From JANSWP01 sp041941305 (lineage in GTDB: Bacteria > Bacteroidota > Bacteroidia > Chitinophagales > Saprospiraceae), in contig JBGTQJ010000017.1 in assembly GCA_041941305.1 (NCBI GenBank), forward strand, positions 93,602 through 157,601: a stretch of DNA of 64,000 bases. The letters run 5' to 3'. A program made the translations under genes and the position numbers. Under the pieces are notes generated by a model. That model was not told the DNA's origin. It ran no database searches and worked only from the letters and a program-made list of their open reading frames with translations. The first letter of the stretch is position 1; every line of letters begins with the position of its first letter. This document shows, in pieces, positions 9,738 to 17,827 of this stretch.

Positions 9738-10166
9738 TCATTTTAAAATGTCCTGATTTCGAATCCAGATAGCCTGGTCTAATTTCTTATAGGACTTTAT
9801 TCCGAAGTGGAGCGAAAAAGATGCGGAAATAAAACTTCCCACAATTAATCCATTTTTAAAATTCGTATTTTCTTGCTCAATAAAATGGTAGGTAATTAAT
9901 GAAGTGCTTCCTAGCATAAAAGATAGCCAAAATAAATTCCGTTGTTTTTCAAATTTTTCAAATTCATGTAAAGACCTAGAGCTTTTGAACAATTCTTTTT
10001 TTAATTTTTTTTGGGAAAAAAGAATAGGATATTTTTGATTGTTTTTTTTATAATAATGGGGAAACCTCAAAAGGATTTCATGATCTTCGGAATTTTGACT
10101 ATTTCCACTATTAATTGAGAAGAGAGAAAAAGAAATGATAAAAAGCAGAACAAGGCTATTTTTCAT
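9738..10166 (-). CDS. Small exported/membrane protein of unknown function
   Basis: A 142-residue protein that I do not recognise. It starts with a signal-like segment (MKNSLVLLFIISFSLFS). A basic, Lys/Phe-rich central region follows (YYKKNNQKYPILFSQKKLKK). Two hydrophobic helices come near the C-terminus (LFWLSFMLGSTSLITYHFI and NGLIVGSFISASFSLHFGI). The arrangement is typical of small Bacteroidota proteins with a paired membrane hairpin. I use ATG 10166 because it sits directly on the signal peptide; the upstream ATG at 10187 adds seven residues. It is divergent from the PKD protein, with 37 bp between the chosen starts. Confidence 0.65.
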   Translation of the reverse strand: MKNSLVLLFIISFSLFSINSGNSQNSEDHEILLRFPHYYKKNNQKYPILFSQKKLKKELFKSSRSLHEFEKFEKQRNLFWLSFMLGSTSLITYHFIEQENTNFKNGLIVGSFISASFSLHFGIKSYKKLDQAIWIRNQDILK

Positions 10167-10203
10167 ACTTTTTGGAGTTGGAAACATTTGATCTTTTTCT
10201 TTT

Positions 10204-12792
10204 ATGGTAAGCCTATTTCAAAAATATAACACTGTGAAAATAAAAATATTGTTATTCCTTATCTTTTTGAATACAATTAATCTTGATTCCCAAACCCAAT
10301 TGTCTGGCATCATAAATCATTACACTCCAATAAAAGATATTTCCTATTGCGAAAGTAAAATCAAAGTACAAAGTTCTTCAAACTTTCAAATAGAAGACCG
10401 GATTTTGATCATCCAAATGAAGGGTGCAATTATTGACGAATCCAATAATAGTTCCTTTGGTGACATCCTTGACATTCAAAGTACTGGTCTGTTTGAAATA
10501 GGAGAAATTATAGACATTCAAGGCAATGATATTTTTCTAAAACATTTGCTGTTGAATGAATATCAAATAGAAGGTTTGGTTCAGCTGATTTCTTTTCCCA
10601 GGTTTGAGCAAGCTACTGTAGTAGACTTATTGACTGCAGAAGAATGGAATGGAGCAACCGGGGGCGTTTTGGCATTTGAGGTAGAACAAACATTAACACT
10701 GGAGGATACCATATCAGTATCTGGTTTGGGTTTTCGTGGAGGGCAAAAAGCTCCAATTACCAGTGATTGTAACTTTCTCACCTTTTCCAATAATTACTTT
10801 TATGATACCGGCAACTGGCGAGGGGCTCCAAAAGGTGAAGGAATCGCCAATTTTATCCAAGGAAAAGAGAATGGTCGTGGCAAACAAGCCAATGGAGGCG
10901 GTGGCGGAAATGACCACAATACAGGAGGTGGTGGTGGATCAAATTTTGGTTCTGGCGGTCTGGGAGGAGAACAGACGACTTCCCTATTAAGTTGCAATGG
11001 TTTGTTTCCAGGTTCTGGAGGTCTTGCATTAAATAGTTTGAACAATAGATTTTTTTTGGGGGGTGGAGGTGGCTCAGGGCATAACGACAATTCAGGTTTT
11101 GGAACATCAGGGAGCAATGGAGCAGGAATCATTTTAATTATAGCAAAAAAAATTGTTGGTAATAATCAATCAATTCTGGCAAATGGAGAAACGCCGGTTT
11201 TAAATTTTGGTGATGGAGCCGGCGGTGGAGGAGCAGGTGGCTCAGTATTATTAATGGCAGAGGATTTGGAAGGTGGAGTGATGATTTCTGCAAAAGGAGG
11301 AAATGGTGGAAATATTTCAAGCGATGATGACAGGTGTTATGGTCCGGGAGGAGGAGGTGGTGGTGGTGCCATTAGATACGCTTCAAATCTCAATCTTCAA
11401 AACTACATCACCTCTGGAGGTGCAGCCGGAGAAAACCTGATAATCGCATCTCAATGCACTGGTCCTTCAAACGGTGCTACCTCAGGAGGTGAGGGAACAG
11501 AAGCAAGTTTCTCAGATCCCATCCCAATGGGTACTATCGAAGTCATTGCAACTGAAATTATACAACAGCCTGTAAATCAATCGAAATGTGTGGATGAAAT
11601 GGCAGTTTTTGAAATTTTGGCAAATGGCAATTTTTTACAGTATCAATGGCAAATAGATACGGGAATGGGCTTCGAGGATCTCGAAAACGGAAACAGTATC
11701 TCTGGGGCAGACTCCTCAGTATTGGTGTTTTCAAATTTGGGCCTTGACTTAAACAATGCACAACTCCAATGTGTAATGTCAAATAATTGTGATTCTTTGA
11801 ATTCGGAAACCGTTACGCTCCATGTTCAATCTGCTCCTCTAGCTGATTTTGTTACATCTTTTGATGGTTTGGAAGTTACCTATTCAAACCTTTCTACAAA
11901 TTTTGACTCAGTCTTTTGGGATTTTGGAGACGGAAACTTTTCAAATGACCTCTCCCCTATTCATGACTATGATTCTGAGGATAATTATCTGGTTATACTT
12001 TACATCTATAGTTCCTGTGGGAGCGATACCCTCAGCCAAAATATTTCTCTTTTTGTTCCTCCAAGTCCTGATTTTGAAGCGGATATGGTAGAAGGATGTG
12101 CTCCAATAACAGTCCAATTTTCCGATTTATCCATTGGAAATGGCATTACAAATTGGCAATGGTCTTTTCCAGGTGGTTTACCAAACAGTTCTACTGAACA
12201 AAATCCAACCATTGGGTATCTTAACCCTGGAATTTTTCCAGTTTCATTGTGGGTAATGAACCAAGCTGGGGAAATTGAATTAGAAAAAGAGGATTATATT
12301 CACGTCGAGGTATTCCCAGACGCTGATTTTGAATTTGAAATAAATGATTTGATGGTTTCTTTTCAAAATACTTCAATAGGAGGATTGGAATTTCTTTGGG
12401 ATTTTGGGGATGGTAATTTTTCCAATGAAGAAAATCCAGAGCATACCTATAACGTGCATGATTCCTATCAAGTGACCTTAACTGTAACCAGTTTTAGTTG
12501 TGGCAGTACACTCGAAAAGACGGTTTTATTGATGCCCGATGCAGTTTTTTCACGTGGAAATATTCCAGCAATAAATATTTTTCCAAATCCAGTTAGGGAT
12601 ATGTTGTTCATCAAACTTGAAAATTCAGCTCAGGAATTTTCAACAAATATATTCTCAAATAACGGATTGGTTTTCAGAAACTTAGGAACAGAAAGGTCAA
12701 AAATCAAGACCTCAAATTTCTCCCCGGGCATTTATTGGATTCAATTAGTTGGAGAGGATTGGACTTATGTTCAAAAGATAATTATCAAATGA
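10204..12792 (+). CDS. PKD-domain adhesin-like protein with glycine-rich region and T9SS tail
   Basis: An 862-residue exported protein (signal at residues ~10-30). Residues ~30-200 are a beta-rich N-terminal region. Residues ~215-400 are very glycine-rich (GGGGGNDHNTGGGGGSNFG and similar). An Ig-like segment follows with two cysteines, then PKD repeats recognisable by VFWDFGDGNFSN, WQWSFPGGLPNSS and FLWDFGDGNFSNEENPEHTY. It ends in a type A sorting domain (INIFPNPVRDMLFIKL ... GIYWIQLVG ... KIIIK). It is probably a large surface or gliding/adhesion protein exported by T9SS. The glycine-rich part resembles that of bacterial surface proteins that form stacked helices; function unknown. Confidence 0.87.
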   Translation: MVSLFQKYNTVKIKILLFLIFLNTINLDSQTQLSGIINHYTPIKDISYCESKIKVQSSSNFQIEDRILIIQMKGAIIDESNNSSFGDILDIQSTGLFEIGEIIDIQGNDIFLKHLLLNEYQIEGLVQLISFPRFEQATVVDLLTAEEWNGATGGVLAFEVEQTLTLEDTISVSGLGFRGGQKAPITSDCNFLTFSNNYFYDTGNWRGAPKGEGIANFIQGKENGRGKQANGGGGGNDHNTGGGGGSNFGSGGLGGEQTTSLLSCNGLFPGSGGLALNSLNNRFFLGGGGGSGHNDNSGFGTSGSNGAGIILIIAKKIVGNNQSILANGETPVLNFGDGAGGGGAGGSVLLMAEDLEGGVMISAKGGNGGNISSDDDRCYGPGGGGGGGAIRYASNLNLQNYITSGGAAGENLIIASQCTGPSNGATSGGEGTEASFSDPIPMGTIEVIATEIIQQPVNQSKCVDEMAVFEILANGNFLQYQWQIDTGMGFEDLENGNSISGADSSVLVFSNLGLDLNNAQLQCVMSNNCDSLNSETVTLHVQSAPLADFVTSFDGLEVTYSNLSTNFDSVFWDFGDGNFSNDLSPIHDYDSEDNYLVILYIYSSCGSDTLSQNISLFVPPSPDFEADMVEGCAPITVQFSDLSIGNGITNWQWSFPGGLPNSSTEQNPTIGYLNPGIFPVSLWVMNQAGEIELEKEDYIHVEVFPDADFEFEINDLMVSFQNTSIGGLEFLWDFGDGNFSNEENPEHTYNVHDSYQVTLTVTSFSCGSTLEKTVLLMPDAVFSRGNIPAINIFPNPVRDMLFIKLENSAQEFSTNIFSNNGLVFRNLGTERSKIKTSNFSPGIYWIQLVGEDWTYVQKIIIK

Positions 12793-13051
12793 TTTTTGAA
12801 AAAATTTAAAATTAATATGCAACCATTTTAAACCTTCCTGCGCCTTATGTATCAAAACCTCCAATATTCGCAAAACATATCAGGTTACAGTTTCAAAAAT
12901 CAAGGACGTTTGAGAAATTAGGAACACCTTTGAAGCTGAAAAAGCAACAAACATATTTTTAAAATTAGAGCGCGTGACTTTTATAGAATGCAAGAGAAGC
13001 ATTCCCAACCTTCTCTTGCTTATTTTTAAAAAATTCACCCAATTGTAACTA

Positions 13052-13250
13052 AGAACTTGTTTAATTTTTTTCTTCCTGTGCCACAGGCATCCCGGTGGGA
13101 AAAACCAACATCTTATGAACCTGGCTTCAAATCAGCTCAGTCATTTATCCCGATAAATTCCTGCCCTGATTTTCCTCCAGAACCATAAGTTATTGATTCT
13201 TCCCGAAGGGATACCTTTGGCACAGTTCGTAAAAATTTTAAACAAGCTCT
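13052..13250. repeat. MITE-like fold-back element, copy A (with extra nested inverted segment)
   Basis: A 199-bp imperfect palindrome centred at 13150.5. Its ends AGAACTTGTTTAA (13052) and TTAAACAAGCTCT (ending 13250) are near-perfect inverted repeats. Its centre is ATTTATCCCGATAAAT (13143-13158). It aligns along its length with the 155-bp element at 23184-23338. Copy A differs by an extra ~22-bp segment placed symmetrically in both arms: GTGCCACAGGCATCCC on the left and the complement of GTGCCAAAGGTATCCC on the right. It contains no ORF. It occupies most of the informative part of the 615-bp spacer before the repeat lipoprotein. Confidence 0.75.
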
Positions 13251-13407
13251 AAATCTATTGTCTATAGCACAAGATTATTACCCTTTTCGCTTTGCGTATT
13301 AAATTCTTCTAACAATCAAAATGTGAAAGCTTGTGGGAACCCCTTTATAAGATAATGTTCACACACTCACACATGCTGATTATTTCTAACCTAAAAATTA
13401 TTAAATC

Positions 13408-14091
13408 ATGATGAAACAAATGTTTAAAGTTTCAATGCTAGGTCTATTTGCAATCGGATTGATGATTGCTTCTTGTTCAAAAGAGACCCTTTCTACCTCA
13501 AATGGTGTTTTCGATTTTGTAGATGAGTCTCTGTACACATTGCAGGAAAGTGGTAATATTGGAAATTATGGTTGTTATGAGCTGGTTTTTCCAGTCTCTG
13601 TTGAATTTCCAGATGCGACAACTGTTGAGGTCAACGATTACGACGAATTACGAGCCGAGGTTCAGGCTTGGAAAGAAGCCAATCCTGATATAGAAGGCAG
13701 ACCATCATTTGTATTTCCCATTGAGGTTATTTCTGAAGAGGGTGAAGTCATCACCGTTAATGATTCGGATGAATTGAGAGCATTAAAAATAGAATGTGGT
13801 GGTGGAAAATTTGGAAAACACGGCAAAAAAGGACACCGTTTCAAATGTAAGCCTTGTTTCAATCTGGTTTTCCCTGTTTCAATAGAATATCCTGACGGAA
13901 CAACGGCCGAGGCAGCTGATAGAAAAGAATTGAAAACATTGATTCGAGAATGGAAACAAGCCAATCCTGGTTCAGATGAGCGTCCAACTTTGGTTTTCCC
14001 AATTGATGTAGTGATGGAGGATGGAAGCATCGTAACGGTGAATAGCATTGAGGAGCTAAAAGAATTAAGAGAAAGTTGTTCAGACGAATAA
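13408..14091 (+). CDS. Lipoprotein with 2x2 internal repeats
   Basis: A 227-residue protein with a lipobox (LMIASC, Cys23), so it is probably an outer-membrane or periplasmic lipoprotein. The mature part has two 75-residue blocks, Cys56-Cys130 and Cys150-Cys224, each beginning and ending with cysteine. Each block is itself duplicated, giving four ~23-residue units: VFPVSVEFPDATTVEVND (60), VFPIEVISEEGEVITVND (102), VFPVSIEYPDGTTAEAAD (154) and VFPIDVVMEDGSIVTVNS (196). A basic His/Lys linker (KFGKHGKKGHRFKCKPC) joins the blocks. I do not recognise a named family. The stop is followed by a clear terminator, so it is probably monocistronic. Confidence 0.8.
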   Translation: MMKQMFKVSMLGLFAIGLMIASCSKETLSTSNGVFDFVDESLYTLQESGNIGNYGCYELVFPVSVEFPDATTVEVNDYDELRAEVQAWKEANPDIEGRPSFVFPIEVISEEGEVITVNDSDELRALKIECGGGKFGKHGKKGHRFKCKPCFNLVFPVSIEYPDGTTAEAADRKELKTLIREWKQANPGSDERPTLVFPIDVVMEDGSIVTVNSIEELKELRESCSDE

Positions 14092-14122
14092 TCCAGATTT
14101 TGAAAAACCGGGTATAAAAACT

Positions 14123-14152
14123 AAGCCGAACATTTTTTGTTCGGCTTTTTTG
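14123..14152 (+). terminator. Rho-independent terminator after the repeat lipoprotein
   Basis: A perfect 10-bp stem (AAGCCGAACA / TGTTCGGCTT) with a five-T loop, followed by a run of T. It lies 31 bp after the lipoprotein stop codon and separates that gene from the Spy-like gene. Confidence 0.85.
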
Positions 14153-14273
14153 GTTTATCAAAGCTTTAAAGCAAAAACAACTTAAAATTTAAATAGATGT
14201 CCGCCAAAAAACCAAATCATTTTATAAAAAACATAATTCGTAATACCTTTATTCCGAAACAAAATTCTTAGAT

Positions 14274-14699
14274 ATGAAAAATTCAATATTATTAGTTGCA
14301 CTACTTTTTCTGACTTTCAATTTTTTAAGCGCTCAGCGAGGGGGTTGGGGCGGTTCACCTGAAGAAAGAGCTGAAAGGCAAACCGAAAGATTAACAACAG
14401 ACCTTTCCTTATCTGAAGCTCAGGCTGAAAAAGTTAAAGAAGTGTTCATTAAGTATGGAAAAAAAATGGAGGAAGCACGCAAAAATGTAGCTTCTGATGA
14501 AGACAGACGAGCAATGCGTGAATCAATGAGAGGCATATATGATGAACAACACGAAGAATTAAAAACGTATCTGACAACAGACCAGTATGAAAAATTCCAG
14601 GAAATGGAAGAGGAACGAAGAGCCAGAAGACAACGTGGTGGGCAAAGAGGTGGCGAACGTGGAAAAAAAACTGAGGGTGATGGGGAAAAAAAGACCTAA
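14274..14699 (+). CDS. Spy/CpxP-like periplasmic protein
   Basis: A 141-residue protein with a signal peptide (MKNSILLVALLFLTFNFLSAQ). A helical, charged body follows (TTDLSLSEAQAEKVKEVF, then LKTYLTTDQYEKFQEMEEER) and an Arg/Gly-rich tail (RRQRGGQRGGERG). LS..Q..KV...F followed by L...Q...F is the pattern of LTXXQ/Spy-CpxP-type proteins, which are periplasmic chaperones or envelope-stress sensors. It sits 76 bp upstream of the outer-membrane barrel protein on the same strand with no terminator between them, suggesting an operon in which it could help that barrel protein reach the outer membrane (inference). Confidence 0.75.
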   Translation: MKNSILLVALLFLTFNFLSAQRGGWGGSPEERAERQTERLTTDLSLSEAQAEKVKEVFIKYGKKMEEARKNVASDEDRRAMRESMRGIYDEQHEELKTYLTTDQYEKFQEMEEERRARRQRGGQRGGERGKKTEGDGEKKT

Positions 14700-14775
14700 T
14701 TAGATTGTCTAACCTTTTTGACCATTTTTGTAGGAGGAGTTGAAATAATGTTTCCTCCTACCCAATCACTCAATT

Positions 14776-17634
14776 ATGAAAAAATCTCTACTAGCTGTAT
14801 TGCTATTTTGTTCCTTCCAACTGACAGCTCAAAATTTCAGTGTTTCTGGAAAAGTCCTCGATAATCAAGATAATAAGCCGCTGCCAGGTGCCCATATTTC
14901 AATAAGCCATCCCTGGGGTGAAGCATACAAAAATGGAGCTACTGATCAATCCGGGAAGTTTAAAATAGAGGGCATTTCAAAAGGCGGATATAAAATCAGG
15001 ATTTCTTTTATTGGCTACGAGGATATCGAAAGAGAAATTACATTTACCTCAGAAAATATTGATTTGGGAAATATTGCTCTTTCTGAAGGTGTCATTTTGG
15101 GCGAGGTAGAAATTAAAGCAAAAATTCCACTTGCTGAACAAAAAGGAGATACCACTCAATACAATGCAGATGCCTTTAAAGTTATGAAGGATGCAAGTGC
15201 TGAAGAATTGGTAGAGAAAATGCCTGGTGTGGTGGTTGAAAATGGAAAAGTACAGGCTCAGGGAGAAGATGTAAAAGAAGTTTTGGTGGATGGTCGCCCC
15301 TTTTTTGGGAATGACCCTACTGCTGCCCTGAGAAACCTACCAGCAGAGGTAGTCGAAAAAATACAGGTTTTTGACCAAAGCAGTGATCAAGCCAATTTCA
15401 CTGGTTTTCAGGATGGTGAAACTACCAAAACCATCAACATCATCACCCGCCCCAATATGCGAAATGGGCAATTTGGGAAAATATATGCAGGTTATGGTTA
15501 TGATGATAAATATCAGGGTGGCGGAAATGCCAGTATGTTTGATGGCAACCGAAGGATTTCTATTATAGGGATGACGAATAACATCAACATACAAAATTTC
15601 TCAACTGAAGATTTATTGGGAGTTGTTGGTTCAGGTGGCAGGAGAGGAAGAGGTGGCGGAGCCCGAGGAAGTAGTGGCCGTAGCCGAGGTGGAGACCGTG
15701 GAGGAGGTGGAGGTTCGACGCGTGACTTTTTAGTGAGCCAGCAGGGAGGTATAGCCACAACCAATGCCTTGGGTATAAATTATTCCGACAAATGGGGAAA
15801 GAAATTTGATATCAGTGGTAGCTATTTTTTCAATATGACTGAAAATACAGCGCAGGATGTTTCAAGTACAGAATTTTTTGATAGAGAAATGGCAGGTGAA
15901 GTCTATAATGAAGACAACGCTAGCTTTACTGACAACTTCAATCATCGTTTGAATTTTAGAATCAACTATGAAATTGATTCCGCAAATTCTCTCATTATTC
16001 GACCTCGTTTGAGCTTTCAGGACAATAATGGTATTTCCAACACACTGGGAAAAACTTTCCTCGGTAATGATTTATTGAATCAAACTGATAATCAATATCG
16101 TTCAGACCTCAATGGAATAGACTTTTCAAACTCCTTGACTTTCAGACATAAATTCAAAAAGAAAAGTAGGACTTTATCACTAAATCTATCTCAACGATAC
16201 AACGATAAAGCAGGTGATAGTTACTTAAATTCTGAAGATCTCTTTTTTGGTGGTGCGCCAGGTTCAGATACCCTCAATCAATTATCCCTATTGGATATCC
16301 AGGGATGGACCCTTTCCTCAAATTTGTCCTATACTGAACCTGTAGGAGAATCTGGCATGGTCATGCTTTCCTATAGATTTTCACAAACTGAGGATAACTC
16401 TGATAGACAAACATTTGATTTTGTAGAATCCCTCCAGGATTACAATAATTTGAATGTGGAATTATCAAATGTTTTTGAAAATGTTTATCAAAACCATAGG
16501 GTTGGAACGGGTTATAATTTTCGGAAAGGAAGAGATTTATTTATCATGGCAAGGGCTAATTTGCAATGGTCTAGTATAAAAAGTGATGAAACCTTTCCAT
16601 TAACCAACCTTGTAACCAGGGATTACTTTAATGTACTGCCATTTGTGATGTTTAGGTACAACATTTCCCGACAAGAAAATCTAAGAGTATTTTATTCAGC
16701 CAGAACCAATGCGCCATCAGTAGAACAGTTGCAAAATGTGCTGGACAACAGCAATCCTGTACAACTTTCCATAGGTAATCCGAATTTGGATCAATCTTTT
16801 AGTCATCGATTTAATGCAAGATACTCCAAAACCAATACTTCAAGAGCGACCATCTTTTACTTTATGCTAAGTGGTTCTTATTCAGACGATTACATCACTA
16901 ATGCAACTTATTTCGCAGAGACCGATGACCCAATTTTTGACGAAATTGAATTAGGACCTGGTACTCAACTTACCAGACCTGTAAATTTGGGCGGTTATTG
17001 GAATGCAAGGGTTTATTCAACCTACGGCGTTCCATTGGGAAGTTTAAAAACCAACCTGAACCTGGACATAAGTGCCAATTATTCTAAAACTCCAGGACAA
17101 ATAAATGATGAAGTCAACCACTCAAAAAATAAAACCCTCTCCCTGGGAGTGACATTTAGCAGCAATATCAGTGAAAATGTTGATTTCACCTTATCAACCC
17201 GTTCCAATTACAATATTGCCAGTAATACCATACAAGAACAGCTGAATGATAAATACTTATTTCAAAACTCAAGACTAAAGTTTAATTGGATTGTCCCTGG
17301 TGGAATCATTTTCCGAACCAATGTAACCCATCAATTTTATACAGGTCTTGCCGATGGATTTGATGAAAGTTTCTTCCTGTGGACTGCCGGAATAGGCAAA
17401 AAGCTTTTCAAAAATGAAAGGGGTGAAATAACCCTCTCTGTATTTGACATTTTGGAACAGAATCAAAGTATCCGGAGAAACGTAACTGAAATTTATATTG
17501 AGGATTTGCGGTCAATGGTGCTTCAACGATATGCAATGCTGACTTTTACCTATAATTTTAGGAACTTTAGTACTGGAAAGCAGATTCAGCAACAGGAAAG
17601 AAAGGATAGAGAATTTTGGATGAGGGGGAATTGA
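14776..17634 (+). CDS. Outer-membrane beta-barrel protein (CarboxypepD_reg N-domain, TonB-receptor-like)
   Basis: A 952-residue protein. A signal peptide (to ~residue 19) is followed by a carboxypeptidase-regulatory-like domain (SVSGKVLDNQDNKPLPGAHI to ~105). Next comes a plug-like region (AEELVEKMPGVVVENGKVQ, VLVDGRPFFGNDPTAALRNL) and a long beta-barrel to the C-terminus. A Gly/Arg-rich insertion (GGRRGRGGGARGSSGRSRGG) lies near residue 290. This is the outer membrane beta-barrel family related to SusC/TonB-dependent receptors but without obvious SusD partners. The substrate is unknown. Nothing suggests truncation. Confidence 0.88.
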   Translation: MKKSLLAVLLFCSFQLTAQNFSVSGKVLDNQDNKPLPGAHISISHPWGEAYKNGATDQSGKFKIEGISKGGYKIRISFIGYEDIEREITFTSENIDLGNIALSEGVILGEVEIKAKIPLAEQKGDTTQYNADAFKVMKDASAEELVEKMPGVVVENGKVQAQGEDVKEVLVDGRPFFGNDPTAALRNLPAEVVEKIQVFDQSSDQANFTGFQDGETTKTINIITRPNMRNGQFGKIYAGYGYDDKYQGGGNASMFDGNRRISIIGMTNNINIQNFSTEDLLGVVGSGGRRGRGGGARGSSGRSRGGDRGGGGGSTRDFLVSQQGGIATTNALGINYSDKWGKKFDISGSYFFNMTENTAQDVSSTEFFDREMAGEVYNEDNASFTDNFNHRLNFRINYEIDSANSLIIRPRLSFQDNNGISNTLGKTFLGNDLLNQTDNQYRSDLNGIDFSNSLTFRHKFKKKSRTLSLNLSQRYNDKAGDSYLNSEDLFFGGAPGSDTLNQLSLLDIQGWTLSSNLSYTEPVGESGMVMLSYRFSQTEDNSDRQTFDFVESLQDYNNLNVELSNVFENVYQNHRVGTGYNFRKGRDLFIMARANLQWSSIKSDETFPLTNLVTRDYFNVLPFVMFRYNISRQENLRVFYSARTNAPSVEQLQNVLDNSNPVQLSIGNPNLDQSFSHRFNARYSKTNTSRATIFYFMLSGSYSDDYITNATYFAETDDPIFDEIELGPGTQLTRPVNLGGYWNARVYSTYGVPLGSLKTNLNLDISANYSKTPGQINDEVNHSKNKTLSLGVTFSSNISENVDFTLSTRSNYNIASNTIQEQLNDKYLFQNSRLKFNWIVPGGIIFRTNVTHQFYTGLADGFDESFFLWTAGIGKKLFKNERGEITLSVFDILEQNQSIRRNVTEIYIEDLRSMVLQRYAMLTFTYNFRNFSTGKQIQQQERKDREFWMRGN

Positions 17635-17638
17635 GAAG

Positions 17639-17819
17639 TTTAAGTTTAATACCTAAGTTAATTAAATTAGATACTGGGCAGTTGGATTTTGCAATCCAAC
17701 GTTTTTCAACTGAAGATTCCACAATCAGTTTTCGTTTAGCCCCCAGCATGTCGGGTTACAAAACCCGACCACTCGCATTCAGCTTTAAGATATTTAGATT
17801 ACAAAGTATTTAAGTTTAA
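17639..17819. repeat. Twin-hairpin element flanked by 11-bp direct repeats
   Basis: Two perfect 8-bp hairpins, GTTGGATT-TTGC-AATCCAAC (17681-17700) and GTCGGGTT-ACAA-AACCCGAC (17750-17769), lie in the 193-bp spacer between two convergent genes. The element is bounded by the direct repeat TTTAAGTTTAA at 17639-17649 and 17809-17819. The two hairpins resemble each other when one is reverse-complemented, so the region is a loose palindrome. The direct repeats could be a target-site duplication, or chance in AT-rich DNA. Confidence 0.5.
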
Positions 17820-17827
17820 GGTCTAAC

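Noticed and set aside
10581..11320. Minus-strand frames over the glycine-rich part of the PKD gene
   Set aside because: Pro-rich shadows of GGA/GGT glycine codons; the plus-strand gene has export signal, PKD and T9SS domains.
12793..13051. Possible small gene between the PKD protein and the fold-back element
   Set aside because: All frames are short and broken; only AT-rich spacer DNA is seen.
13052..13250. Insertion sequence with transposase
   Set aside because: The inverted ends are present but the element is too short to code a transposase, and none is found elsewhere in the window.
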